Shown here: positions 9,681 to 18,073 of the stretch, one piece after another | Position numbering within the stretch: position 1 is the stretch's first letter | How the letters are laid out: the number at the start of each line of letters is the position of its first letter | DNA from: Bactericera cockerelli | Taxonomy: Eukaryota > Arthropoda > Insecta > Hemiptera > Triozidae | Reading direction: 5' to 3' | DNA: 64,000 nucleotides | Assembly (NCBI GenBank): GCA_024516035.1 | Contig: CM044956.1 | Coordinates: forward strand, 10,296,878-10,360,877 | Notes under the pieces: model-generated | Told to the model about the DNA's origin: nothing | Database searches by the model: none | The model's input: the letters and a program-made list of their open reading frames with translations, nothing else | Program-made: the position numbers and the translations under genes

Positions 9681-10892
9681 GTGTTCTCATGTATATCGTT
9701 AAAATTAAAAGTTTGAACATTTTCATTAGCAAACTCAATACATTTTTTAAAACTACCAAGTCCATGCTCAAAGGTATGTAAATATTTACTCTTCCTTAGA
9801 AATGATGGGACACTATAGAGGGTGAAAGTTAACTTTTCCGGGGTCTCTCTATCACAATGGTGCTCGTGAAAATGTTTTTCAACGATAAACACAGACAGAC
9901 AGATTTTACAAACATTGAATTTTATAGTAGACTTTTGCAATGATGCTGGGAGTCTATGACGCATTAATTCATTAAAATTATTTATATATACAAAGTGTGA
10001 AACGTTACCATTTCTAAGCAAAAGTAAATCATTCGAGCTCTGCACGTTATCAATTCGGGAAATGCGGAACGGTTGGATCAGGTTGTTTCTTTCCACGATG
10101 TAAACATTTACTGCTACACCCGGATTGTTACTTTCGAAAATGTCTAGCTCGTCAATTTTAACTGGCCATGACAATCCCGACCAATTGTATTTGCTTTCGA
10201 GATCACTATAGTTTTTCTTAAAATTGCGTTTTTTTCCAATCGGAAATAAACTTTACCAACATTGAATATTTGAAGCAATAGTTGTCATTGATTTTGACAT
10301 TAAATACAGTTAGTCTTTTTTTCTCAAGAAAATCCGGAGTCTTAATAAAAGTACCACACCGAATTGGTTGATATTTTAGAAAGGAGAGTTGAACTCCTCC
10401 GATAGACTTCATTGTCCAACCGCTTCCTTTTAATTCAAAATCAAGCATCTCCGATTGTAAACTCTCTACAGCTTCCTGCCACACATTAAGAAAGTCAACA
10501 CTTTCACACACTGTAAAATTTTTGGTTTTAAAAGATGCTAGTTTGATGTCTTCTTCTTTGGTGAGTTGTTTGAAAAAAACAAATAATCGAGCTGACAGTT
10601 TGAAACTCTGATAGTTTATCAAAATTTCTTCCTTCAACTCCATCACTTTATCCTTTACATACTCCTGAAGAAATGTTTCTATGTTTTTATAATTTTTATT
10701 TTTTATGAAATACGTTCTTATTTTATTTTTAAAGGCAGACTCTAGTAATGTGACATTATCAGGATAGCTGTTGAAGAGATTTCTTTGATGTTGTGCAGAG
10801 TTAAAATGTTCATTTTTTTGAGCATCACTTGTAAAACTATAATGTTCATTGCATATATTACATAGTGCTATTCTTACTCTGGGGATATCCAT
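6837..10892 (-). CDS. PolB: Protein-primed DNA polymerase B (pPolB), frame broken twice
   Basis: One gene now lies in three reading frames: 10892-10218, about 10236-9671 and 9680-6837. The family order is continuous across them: N-terminal C2H2-like finger, a GSGW region, a CFKYS segment, a DELDIFE/VNVY domain, then exonuclease and polymerase. The first junction is at a T7 run on the plus strand (10229-10235). The second is at an A5 run (9673-9677), where the upstream frame meets a stop. Neither downstream piece has its own suitable ATG, which argues for one original gene. The breaks may be mutations, homopolymer sequencing errors or, less likely, recoding. It is the replicative polymerase that would copy the element from its TIR ends using a protein primer. 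Confidence 0.85.
9671..10236 (-). CDS. PolB: PolB middle segment: first copy of the N-terminal finger domain
   Basis: The frame is open from the T7 run leftward and contains YNWSGLSWPVKIDELDIFE, then VNVY, NDLLLL, YINNFNELM and a CKIC...HEHHC finger. The same string of motifs recurs at the start of the next segment (FEKNN, ISINV, IDLLL, LIKNFNRF, CKMC...HKELC), so this domain appears to be duplicated in tandem. It ends at a stop that overlaps the next segment by 10 bp. There is no in-frame ATG at its head; it reads back into the 10218-10892 segment if one base of the homopolymer is discounted. Confidence 0.7.
10218..10892 (-). CDS. PolB: PolB N-terminal segment
   Basis: This 224-aa open frame from the ATG at 10892 has an N-terminal CNIC...H...H finger, then a helical stretch, the family's GSGWTMKSIGGVQLSFLKYQP block and an IKTPDFLEKK...NDNYCFKYSML block. 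These are typical of the region before the DIxxFE domain in animal Polinton PolB. It ends prematurely just after the A7 run (minus-strand sense). It gives the most credible start codon for the whole polymerase. Confidence 0.75.
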   Translation of the reverse strand: MDIPRVRIALCNICNEHYSFTSDAQKNEHFNSAQHQRNLFNSYPDNVTLLESAFKNKIRTYFIKNKNYKNIETFLQEYVKDKVMELKEEILINYQSFKLSARLFVFFKQLTKEEDIKLASFKTKNFTVCESVDFLNVWQEAVESLQSEMLDFELKGSGWTMKSIGGVQLSFLKYQPIRCGTFIKTPDFLEKKRLTVFNVKINDNYCFKYSMLVKFISDWKKTQF

Positions 10893-11000
10893 GATGCCTT
10901 CACAAGAAAAAATAAATAAAATAAAAATTAATCAACTTATAATTGTATATTCACTTATTCTATAAAAATAATTGCCATGATTATGGATGGAACATAAGGA

Positions 11001-11468
11001 CTAATCGAACAATTCCCACACAGACTTTTCAGGATACCGATAGTAACGACATCGGTCTACACGGTGACTGGGTATTTCATCTTTCCATAATTTAATAAAT
11101 AAATTGAAATTTGTGAAAGTATCTTTTATGGTAGAGAGAAATTTTATTCTTATATTTTCATGGTAACAGTCCTTATGCTCATGTTCCACATACTTATAAT
11201 TATTACATCTACAATTACGATATAAGTTATTTGAATACCCTTGTAATCTAATTAAATATAGTAAATCTTCAAAACGATGAAGAAAACAATGAGTAGTGAA
11301 CGGTGGTAGACCTAGTTTAACTACTTGAGGTTTAATGTAACAAAAGAAGAAATAGGCAGGTAAACGATCAGTATAAGAGTTTTCGAAAAATTTTACAATT
11401 TCATCAACATGTCTGTTGGAAAAATCATATACTGCTTGTCTGAATGCCAAGTCTTCTAATGTTTGCAT
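11001..11468 (-). CDS. Unrecognised Polinton protein, partner of the 11483 gene
   Basis: I chose the ATG at 11468 (MQTLEDLAFRQAVYDF). The protein is about 155 aa, helical, with aromatic segments (YFFFCYIKPQVVKLGLPPF) and a Cys/His cluster RNCRCNNYKYVEHEHKDCYHE that could bind zinc. It starts 15 bp after the stop of the 11483-11983 gene, so the pair is probably transcribed together. The helical leader is somewhat like SOCS/ankyrin-linked helices, but I cannot assign a family. Confidence 0.5.
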   Translation of the reverse strand: MQTLEDLAFRQAVYDFSNRHVDEIVKFFENSYTDRLPAYFFFCYIKPQVVKLGLPPFTTHCFLHRFEDLLYLIRLQGYSNNLYRNCRCNNYKYVEHEHKDCYHENIRIKFLSTIKDTFTNFNLFIKLWKDEIPSHRVDRCRYYRYPEKSVWELFD

Positions 11469-11482
11469 AGTTTTCAAATAAC

Positions 11483-11983
11483 TTAGATCGCAACTATTTC
11501 TTCTGACATACGTGTATACATATCCAACAAGATATCAGAACATAAATCATCAAATTTTTTGGATATAACAAAATCATCACAAATATAATTAAAAAATGAG
11601 ATATCCTCTATCATAATGGGTATAATGTGACACACAAAAGAATAAATGTCAACATGTGCACATTCGCCATATTCTGGCAGACAGTATTGGTTATTTTCTA
11701 GAGTAAGGTGCATCACAGTACCCTCAAAGTCCAATATATTACTATAAAATTTTTGAAAAAGATCTTCTTGGATATGTTTTGGTAAATTTTCCTGAGCAAT
11801 TGTTGCTAGTATTTTATTTTTATATCCCCTATCAAATAAAATTATCTCTGCTATACCTTGAAAACGTGGTTCTAAATGTTTTTCCTGTATCTCTTCTGCA
11901 ATTAAATAAAAAAGGCCTGAATATTCTTGAAAAAGTAAATGGCAATTATTAATTAAAGAAATAGAGTATAAGGAAGGAGACAT
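11483..11983 (-). CDS. Unrecognised Polinton protein, 166 aa
   Basis: The frame runs from the ATG at 11983 to a TAA at 11483. It is mostly helical and acidic, with FQEYSGLFYLIAEEIQEKH near the N-terminus and HVDIYSFVCHIIPIMIEDI in the middle, and shows no obvious catalytic motif. It lies directly upstream of the 11001 gene, and both have similar length, composition and hydrophobic pattern, so they may be old paralogues or split parts of one protein. The function is unknown. Confidence 0.5.
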   Translation of the reverse strand: MSPSLYSISLINNCHLLFQEYSGLFYLIAEEIQEKHLEPRFQGIAEIILFDRGYKNKILATIAQENLPKHIQEDLFQKFYSNILDFEGTVMHLTLENNQYCLPEYGECAHVDIYSFVCHIIPIMIEDISFFNYICDDFVISKKFDDLCSDILLDMYTRMSEEIVAI

Positions 11984-12100
11984 TACATACCAATTTTAAA
12001 TAATAAAATTTATAGCAGGTTTCACTTCTTCAGAAGGTCGCTCTTAGCTCTCCGTCGTCGTCGTCGTCTTGTTCTCCAATGAGCTGAATTGCTACTGAGT

Positions 12101-12385
12101 TCAGGACATCTTCCTTCTCTTCTCCAGAAGACTATTTAATTCTTCTTCTTCTTCTTCTTTTAGCTTTGGCCACAAAATACGTTCAATTTCAAAATCACCT
12201 TCCAATTCTTCTAATTTTTCTTGGACTTTTTTTGGTCCAATTCTATATTTTAATTTAATGATAATTATATTATTTTCTTTATAGTCAATATCTTTACCAT
12301 CTATATTAAAGTTTTTCTTTATTAAAAGTTCAAAAATTCTTCTGTCCTCCTTCTTTTTAATTCTTAGTGCAACAACTGAAGACAT
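12101..12385 (-). CDS. Small charged Polinton protein, 94 aa
   Basis: The ATG is at 12385. The sequence alternates Lys and Glu, with a strand-helix pattern (NNIIIIKLKYRIGPKKVQEK) and an acidic tail (PKLKEEEEEELNSLLEKRRK). It is the first gene of the leftward block bounded by the internal inverted repeat. Short charged proteins at this place could be a DNA-binding regulator or terminal-protein-like factor, but nothing in the sequence shows that. Confidence 0.45.
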   Translation of the reverse strand: MSSVVALRIKKKEDRRIFELLIKKNFNIDGKDIDYKENNIIIIKLKYRIGPKKVQEKLEELEGDFEIERILWPKLKEEEEEELNSLLEKRRKMS

Positions 12386-12858
12386 AATAATTATGACAAT
12401 AAAATTGGTTTTTTTAAGTTCACAATATCTTGAGTTAAATAATAAAAATTAATAGTAAATTATAAATTAAACTGTTCACGAATAAAGGAAACACCTTTTT
12501 TTTATTTTATTAGGTAAATAATCAAAAAACTGTTCACAAATAAATTACACAAAATGCAAAAAAAAAGTAAATAGACAACAACAACAAAAAAAATTCACGA
12601 TTAAATCTGACAAATTTTTCACGTAAAGTTCACGGGTTATAAACTTAGAGTTGGTATTATAACAGAACAACACACTTATTCGCTTCAAGTTATAGTATAC
12701 TGTTCTAGTGCTGGAATGAGTATGACTATGTCCCGCTCTCGCTTTAAATACAACTACTTATCTCCTTTTAGCCCAGGTAACCGTTTCTCATTCTCAACTG
12801 TCGTTCTTTCTAATTAAAAGAAAATAATTAGAAGTTTGAGCGAGTATTCTTTTATCGT
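12386..12858. promoter_or_regulatory. AT-rich intergenic region, candidate promoter of the leftward gene block
   Basis: The stretch lies upstream of the minus-strand block (12385 to 6021) and downstream of the capsid gene. It holds a twice-repeated CTGTTCAC(G/A)AATAAA word (near 12472 and 12532), several A/T runs, and the right arm of the 45-bp internal inverted repeat. No gene is visible. Promoter function is inferred from position. Confidence 0.4.
12614..12658. repeat. Internal Polinton inverted repeat, right arm
   Basis: This is the reverse complement of 5956-6000 apart from two mismatches. It includes TTCACG(T)AAAGTTCACGG, itself containing two TTCACG half-sites, and TTAGAGTTGGTATT. Confidence 0.8.
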
Positions 12859-14085
12859 CTACATTATTTTTTGTAATGTATTTGTCAACGGGTACAGTCT
12901 TACAAGGGCATCATGTATTATTAGAGCATACAAAGTTGTTTTGTCTGGAACATTTTCAGCTAGTTCGTATTCGATACGAATGTCTACTGTAGAACTATGT
13001 TTCCATAGCTCGGACTGTTTTGAGCAATCAATCACTATAATAGGAGCTTTCGCTAAATATTCTTTATAGCTAAGGTAAGGTTCACCAACTTTTCCATAAT
13101 AACTCTCTTGGAAATCACAATACATAAGGTAAAGTGGAATATATTTTTTTTGTTCAAAGTCAATATTTAAAGACTCATAGGGGAAACAAACCGAGTTGAG
13201 ATATATTTTTATATTCTTGAGTTTCACATGATCAAACTGAGATGGATTCTTTGTCAAACTGTTGTCACGGTCTGTTTGGAAGCCCAAAATCAAATAACGC
13301 GGAGACTCAGTTTGGGTACTTGTCTTAACTGTCCAGTTTATCTCCTTACTTGAAGGTAAATTTGGATAGTAATTCAAATTCCATTTTCTAAAACTCATAT
13401 CAATCGGAACATTTCTTTTATATTGTGAGAGCAACTCTAAACGAATAGGATCACTGACTTGAACATGTGGTACCTTCCATATTACTTTTGTCAGTTGAAC
13501 TTTTGCATCAGTTACAGCCGTGGTACCCGTAGACAAAAGAGCATCCTTGGAACTCTTGGATCTCATTAAAATCAAATCAAGACGTTGATTGAGGAGTATT
13601 TTATCATAATTCTCAGCGAAACCCAACAGATATTTCAGTTTTAAATATCCACAAAATGTATAACTTGATGTAATCTCAATTGCTTGACCTGTTGTCTCAT
13701 ATTTTTTCAGTTCGTCACTCGAGTAAGATGGAAGAGATTTAAGTAAACTTGTAACGCCAACGTTTTTAATGCAATCGATTTCAACACTATTCATTTCCAA
13801 GCGAATTTCATCAAACAGGAAGCATAGTCCATTGTTTACGAACTGAATGCTTTTATTGGCATCCAGATTGCTTCCATCCTCTTTCACAATTTTCCCTTCA
13901 ATGTAGATTCCCGATTCACTTACAAGTAGGTATGAACTTTCCTGGTTGATACTGATGATAATGTTGTCCGTAGAATCCAAACTGATACTTGTGTACGGTC
14001 CGTATGAATGTGTTTCGTAACGAATTATATTTTCGTCATAGGTTACACGATTGTTTACATTCAAAATACTGTCTTCTTTGTTCAT
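12859..14085 (-). CDS. MCP: Major capsid protein, double jelly roll
   Basis: The 408-aa protein starts at the ATG at 14085. It shows the Polinton capsid signature: PYTSISLDSTDNIIISINQE in the first jelly roll, then PRYLILGFQTDR, SQFDHVKLKNIKIYLNS, PYESLNIDF and APIIVIDCSKQSE in the second. Length and order fit the DJR-MCP family, which forms trimeric hexon-like capsomers. It overlaps the preceding small gene by 4 bp (ATGA), part of a tightly packed morphogenesis cluster that runs MCP, basic protein, penton, protease, PLA2/pX. Confidence 0.92.
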   Translation of the reverse strand: MNKEDSILNVNNRVTYDENIIRYETHSYGPYTSISLDSTDNIIISINQESSYLLVSESGIYIEGKIVKEDGSNLDANKSIQFVNNGLCFLFDEIRLEMNSVEIDCIKNVGVTSLLKSLPSYSSDELKKYETTGQAIEITSSYTFCGYLKLKYLLGFAENYDKILLNQRLDLILMRSKSSKDALLSTGTTAVTDAKVQLTKVIWKVPHVQVSDPIRLELLSQYKRNVPIDMSFRKWNLNYYPNLPSSKEINWTVKTSTQTESPRYLILGFQTDRDNSLTKNPSQFDHVKLKNIKIYLNSVCFPYESLNIDFEQKKYIPLYLMYCDFQESYYGKVGEPYLSYKEYLAKAPIIVIDCSKQSELWKHSSTVDIRIEYELAENVPDKTTLYALIIHDALVRLYPLTNTLQKIM

Positions 14086-14264
14086 TTTTGGACCACCTGA
14101 TAGCCTAAACTTTGCAATATTTTTACACTTTTTTTAGTTAGTTTCTTTAATTTTCTTTTTTTCTTTTTCTTAATACTTTTCACTTGTATGTCACTTGTTG
14201 GAATGATCTTAAGGTAGGCGAGTGCTCTCTTTTTATTGCTTTTCATCCGTTTCATCACAATCAT
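14082..14264 (-). CDS. Small basic protein between minor and major capsid genes
   Basis: This 60-aa, strongly basic protein (KKKKKRKLKKLTKKSVKILQ) overlaps the penton gene end by 4 bp at one side and the MCP start by 4 bp at the other. Its position and charge resemble DNA-condensing core peptides of adenovirus-like particles. That role is inferred from composition. The translation overlap pattern supports it as a real gene. Confidence 0.55.
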   Translation of the reverse strand: MIVMKRMKSNKKRALAYLKIIPTSDIQVKSIKKKKKRKLKKLTKKSVKILQSLGYQVVQK

Positions 14265-14944
14265 GTTTTCAAATGTAATTCCAAAGATATTTCTTCACCT
14301 CGAAAATTTATTAAATTATGTCTTTCGTCAACAAGCTTCACAATCAATCTGTCGATCTCGTCCGTATTGAGTGGTAAATATATAACATTGTTAGGAATTT
14401 CTGTGATTCGAAAACCAGGTGGTACATTCAGGAAACATTTGTACAAACAATTACTGGGCACACCATCTTGGTAGGATCCACTAACTATGTTTATATCGAC
14501 TTGTATAGAATTTATTTTGGAAATTTCCAAATTTTTTGTTGAAGTCAACATAGTATAGGCAGCGTAATTTTCTTTTGGTAGACCAAGCATATCAGCAAGT
14601 GAACGCTCCTCCTTGAAATCAACATTATACTTGCACCAAAAAGTACATTTCAAAGTGTTTACATTAGGTTTAATGGATATTGCGTTTTCGCCCAACTTGG
14701 ATTTTAAATAGTTTTCAATATCAAGTAATTCATACGTTCCTTCGTCTATTTCAATTTCAGTCCACTCTTTATTTTCATCCTGATATTTAAAAATATTGTT
14801 TGACTGATCAATGTTTGGGATACTATTGTAAGTTTGAAACTGTGTCAAACCAATCACAGCATCTGGGGAAACTTTTAAAGGAGGAAATATTGAACACACA
14901 ATTTCAGATTTTCTAGAAGTTATATGAAAAATTCTGCTCGACAT
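14261..14944 (-). CDS. mCP: Minor capsid protein, penton-like single jelly roll
   Basis: This 227-aa protein from the ATG at 14944 has the Polinton minor capsid pattern: an N-terminal SSRIFHITS strand, VIGLTQFQTYNSIPN, a DEGTYELLDIENYLKSKL segment, a SLADMLGLP loop, then VDINIVSGSYQDG and a C-terminal strand SLELHLKT. It would fill the five-fold vertices of the capsid. It sits between the protease and the basic protein genes in the morphogenesis cluster. Confidence 0.88.
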   Translation of the reverse strand: MSSRIFHITSRKSEIVCSIFPPLKVSPDAVIGLTQFQTYNSIPNIDQSNNIFKYQDENKEWTEIEIDEGTYELLDIENYLKSKLGENAISIKPNVNTLKCTFWCKYNVDFKEERSLADMLGLPKENYAAYTMLTSTKNLEISKINSIQVDINIVSGSYQDGVPSNCLYKCFLNVPPGFRITEIPNNVIYLPLNTDEIDRLIVKLVDERHNLINFRGEEISLELHLKT

Positions 14945-14967
14945 TTTTTATTTTTATTTTTTTCTTA

Positions 14968-15340
14968 TTATTTGTTAAACAATTCAATACTTTTTTGTAC
15001 AATATACTTCAAACACAAGTGACCACAATTAACTGATCTGTATTGTTGATCTCGTTCATAATTATATAAAATTTTACAACCTGCAAGATAATCTCTTATT
15101 TCTACAGTGTGGACGCAAGTTGCCAAAACTATCATAATAAAATGCAGAATTTTTTTTCTTCAATACAGCTGTCCAATGGCTCCCAGGTCCACTTGAAATA
15201 TCGAGATTAACAATAATCACTTCATTTCTTCTTGGTTTAGACGGTAAAACATCCAAACTGTATACGCCTCGAAAATGTGGAACATTGATTTCACGAACCT
15301 TTTTTAAAATATCAAAGTTTGTCAATGCTCTTCGAGGCAA
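14968..15340 (-). pseudogene. PRO: Adenoviral-type maturation protease, one frameshift
   Basis: The first frame has HFRGVYSLDVLP, GPGSHWTAVLKK (catalytic His) and YYDSFGNLRP (catalytic Asp), then leaves the family pattern near 15115. The second frame, ending at the TAA at 14968-14970, has RDYLAGCKILY and SVNCGHLCL, where the Cys codon at 15025-15027 is the nucleophile. The joined span is 373 bp, one more than a multiple of three, as expected for a one-base indel. There is no in-frame ATG at the head; the frame stays open back into the end of the PLA2 gene. It would process capsid precursors. Confidence 0.8.
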
Positions 15341-15345
15341 ATCAT

Positions 15346-16074
15346 TTAGTTTTTTGACAAAACGTTGAAATAGTTTGAGTAGGGCTTTATGTACAATCCT
15401 TGTCCAGTCTTAATGGGAGTGACAGCACCCGAAGCACTAGCAGCTTTGAAATCTGCAATTGCTTTTGCGATACCACTTACACCACCAACAATTGATCCGA
15501 GAGCACTTAAACCAGCAAGTAACGGAATAGCAGCCGGCAAGAATCCACCCGATATTGTCTTGGGTACTCTAAGTGTTCTCGGTATTTTCTTGTTTATTTT
15601 CTTTCCGCGCATAGCTTTACGTGCAGCCATCAGAGCATGTTTACTAATCAATTTGAGATTATCACTTTCGCCAGCAGACTTCATTCCTTCTGTAGCAGCT
15701 TTAGATAGTTTTCGAAAAGTAATTGTTGTCTTTTTTTTGCGACGAAGACCTGCACCCATTTTTCTTTTCACTTTCATAGCGTTCGTGACTAACCAGGCAG
15801 CAGCTCTTTCGGGTAACTTTGTATCTTTAGCTTTGAATCTCTGCCAGGCTTTGTTTTCCAACTCCCAATCGGCTTGTTTGCGATCAGCGTTTTTGATGGC
15901 GTACTTGAGATCGTGTTCTTTGCAGGCTGAATCCAATGGATTGATACCCTTCTGATCAATTCTCTGATCTAATTTTGTTCCTGGTCCACAGAATCTATAG
16001 GTCGGAATGTGTACTTCGAAAGGTAATTTATCAATCAAAGTATTTAGGAGACCTTTTCCACGTCTGCTTAACAT
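15346..16074 (-). CDS. Phospholipase A2-like protein fused to adenovirus pX/pVI-like tail
   Basis: I prefer the ATG at 16074 (MLSRRGKGLLN), since the longer frame begins with GTG. Residues of about 20-60 carry a PLA2-type calcium loop (YRFCGPGTKLD) and the His-Asp catalytic pair in DSACKEHDLKY, as in parvoviral VP1-type lipases. The middle is very basic. Near residues 180-215 the PRTLRVPKTISGGFLPAAIP segment and a Gly/Ala-rich hydrophobic helix resemble the membrane-lytic or core peptides of adenovirus-like elements. The protein may combine membrane breach and DNA packaging; this is inferred from the families. Confidence 0.8.
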   Translation of the reverse strand: MLSRRGKGLLNTLIDKLPFEVHIPTYRFCGPGTKLDQRIDQKGINPLDSACKEHDLKYAIKNADRKQADWELENKAWQRFKAKDTKLPERAAAWLVTNAMKVKRKMGAGLRRKKKTTITFRKLSKAATEGMKSAGESDNLKLISKHALMAARKAMRGKKINKKIPRTLRVPKTISGGFLPAAIPLLAGLSALGSIVGGVSGIAKAIADFKAASASGAVTPIKTGQGLYIKPYSNYFNVLSKN

Positions 16075-16118
16075 TAATAATAAAGTGATCACTATGAAAA
16101 CATCGCTTTATATAGAAA
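16075..16118. promoter_or_regulatory. Compact divergent promoter between PLA2 and ATPase genes
   Basis: Only 44 bp separate the minus-strand ATG (16074) from the plus-strand ATG (16119). The interval contains TTTATATAGAAAA next to the ATPase start. Both directions must be driven from here or from inside the neighbours. Confidence 0.4.
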
Positions 16119-16787
16119 ATGAAAACAATTAATTTTAAACAAAAATTGAATGTTGAAAACTTTGATTTTGTCAGCAACGTGAGTGTACATTCAAAATTTA
16201 AGAGGCATGGAAACTTTTTTCCAAACAGTGTACGAGCTTTAATTGTTGGTCCAAGCGGATCGGGCAAAACAAACCTCCTGCTGGCTCTCTTGTTACATCC
16301 CAACGGATTACGTTTTGAAAATGTTTACATTTACTCAAAATCAATTCACCAACCCAAATACAAATTTCTGGAGAATGTGCTGAAAGGAATTAAAGAAGTT
16401 GAATACAAAGTGTTTACAAACAATGAAGAAGTGAATCCACCATGCGAAACAAAGACAAATAGTGTTTTTGTAATGGATGATATTGCGTTCGAGAAACAAA
16501 ATAATATCAAACAATATTTTTCTCAAGGGCGACATTTTCTCATCGATACTATTCTTTTGGCACAAACCTACTCAGCTATTGGTAAACAATTGATTCGGGA
16601 CAATGCAAACTTCCTTTGTATCTTTCAACAAGATCCACTCAACTTGAAACATATCTATTCCGATCATGTGTCTGATATATCTTTTGAAAAGTTCAAACAA
16701 ATGTGTCAGTATTGTTGGAAAAAAAACATGGATTTCTTGTGTTGGACAAAGAATCAGTTCAATCTGGGCGCTTTCGTTGTGGTTTAG
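16119..16787 (+). CDS. ATP: Packaging ATPase of the FtsK/HerA (A32-like) type
   Basis: The 222-aa protein has a Walker A motif GPSGSGKT at 44-51, Walker B SVFVMDD at 115-121 and a sensor-like LLAQTYSAIGK segment near 147-157. The family pumps DNA into preformed capsids. The gene is complete, in the usual position near the right TIR, and is followed by the DUF8207-type gene on the same strand after 55 bp. Confidence 0.92.
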   Translation: MKTINFKQKLNVENFDFVSNVSVHSKFKRHGNFFPNSVRALIVGPSGSGKTNLLLALLLHPNGLRFENVYIYSKSIHQPKYKFLENVLKGIKEVEYKVFTNNEEVNPPCETKTNSVFVMDDIAFEKQNNIKQYFSQGRHFLIDTILLAQTYSAIGKQLIRDNANFLCIFQQDPLNLKHIYSDHVSDISFEKFKQMCQYCWKKNMDFLCWTKNQFNLGAFVVV

Positions 16788-16842
16788 ATACATATTTTGT
16801 GGATATATAAGACATTACTTGCCAGGTTTAGCTTATTTAGAC

Positions 16843-18012
16843 ATGAGTCTTTCAAAAGAACTTAGTGATGCTAAAATTGTCGCGAAAAAAATTAGTGACG
16901 CACAGAAAGATATACGAGCAAAAACATTATCCCTTAAAATCGGACAGGACGAGCAAACAAGCAGTATCCGCAATTTATTAAAACCAGTAGCAGAACCGTT
17001 GACGAAAATTGTTCAACTGAAAGAAAAAAAAGTTAATTTCCTGAAAAAGTTGGGAGAAAAACAACCCGTTTCCATTAAAAGAGAACCAACAGCTTCTCTG
17101 CGACTTTTACCTTCACTTTTGAAAAAATTTGAGAGTCCGTCTGGAAGATCTGCTGGAACACCTGAAACAGAATATGCAAGTCCACTAGAAAACTGGAATT
17201 TTGAATCAACTGTTCAATCGCCAGAATCAATTTATCCAAATACTTCGTATCAGAATAGTCCTATTCAATATGATAGAAATTTATTGCAGAAACAATACAA
17301 CCAGACAGTCTTTCATAGCCCGAGTGACTCTTCTCCTTTAAGAGAAAGTTCTCAACATAAACGTCACAGTATTTCAATGCCCAATTCACCACAACCTTCA
17401 ACTGAAGCTTTGCAAAAAATAAAATTCTTAGAACGTAAGATACCAATGTCACCACCACCACCTATTGCAACGAGTGAATGGAATGAAGAAAATATACAAA
17501 CTATGAAACCTGCGAGCGTGAATAAAACCTCTTTAATTGATCATTTTCTAAAACAACAACAAACCAATGCAATTGAAATTGACAAAGTAACAGGAGTAAA
17601 ATCAAAGAATGGAAAATATTACGTGGGGAAAAAAGAGATTCACTTTTCTAAAACACCCACCGAACAATTTCATATTGATGGTAAAGTTTATCCAGTAACG
17701 CGTGGTCTTATGGAACTTTTGTTTCTCAAACAACCCAATCATTCAAATCTTAGCACATTAGATGAAAGAAACTATAAATATATCATAGAGAGTACAAGTC
17801 TGGACCCTATAACAACAAAAGTAATCCAATATGGAAAAGGAATGATGTTGGAGAGCAATCGAGACAAGGAGTTTGTTTATTTTGACAACCCAAATGAACT
17901 AGTCGAAAGGCTTTTATTACTCAAGAGATCACAATCTGCAGGCAATCTTGCTCATAATAATGAAATATTATCCATCGAAAGTGAACTCAAAGAATTGAAT
18001 TTGATTTATTAG
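16843..18012 (+). CDS. DUF8207-type Polinton protein
   Basis: The ATG at 16843 (MSLSKELSDAKIVAKKI) is chosen over upstream ones that overlap the ATPase in another frame. The 389-aa protein has a helical basic N-terminus, a Ser/Pro-rich disordered middle (about 100-225) and a conserved C-terminal domain (about 245-330). That domain contains TGVKSKNGKYYVGKKEI, HIDGKVYPVTRGLMELLF and DERNYKYIIESTS. This matches the pattern labelled DUF8207 in arthropod proteins: 'Y.iG...I', then 'Y.gT.GLwELl'. The function is unknown, possibly virion assembly. Confidence 0.75.
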   Translation: MSLSKELSDAKIVAKKISDAQKDIRAKTLSLKIGQDEQTSSIRNLLKPVAEPLTKIVQLKEKKVNFLKKLGEKQPVSIKREPTASLRLLPSLLKKFESPSGRSAGTPETEYASPLENWNFESTVQSPESIYPNTSYQNSPIQYDRNLLQKQYNQTVFHSPSDSSPLRESSQHKRHSISMPNSPQPSTEALQKIKFLERKIPMSPPPPIATSEWNEENIQTMKPASVNKTSLIDHFLKQQQTNAIEIDKVTGVKSKNGKYYVGKKEIHFSKTPTEQFHIDGKVYPVTRGLMELLFLKQPNHSNLSTLDERNYKYIIESTSLDPITTKVIQYGKGMMLESNRDKEFVYFDNPNELVERLLLLKRSQSAGNLAHNNEILSIESELKELNLIY

Positions 18013-18073
18013 AAGAATAATAAATAAATAAAAATCAAGAACATTATTCAAATAAATAAATTATTTTGAAAAT

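Noticed and set aside
16666..16842. Longer start for the DUF8207-type protein
   Set aside because: It would overlap the ATPase in another frame and add a cysteine-rich leader not like the family; the ATG at 16843 fits better.
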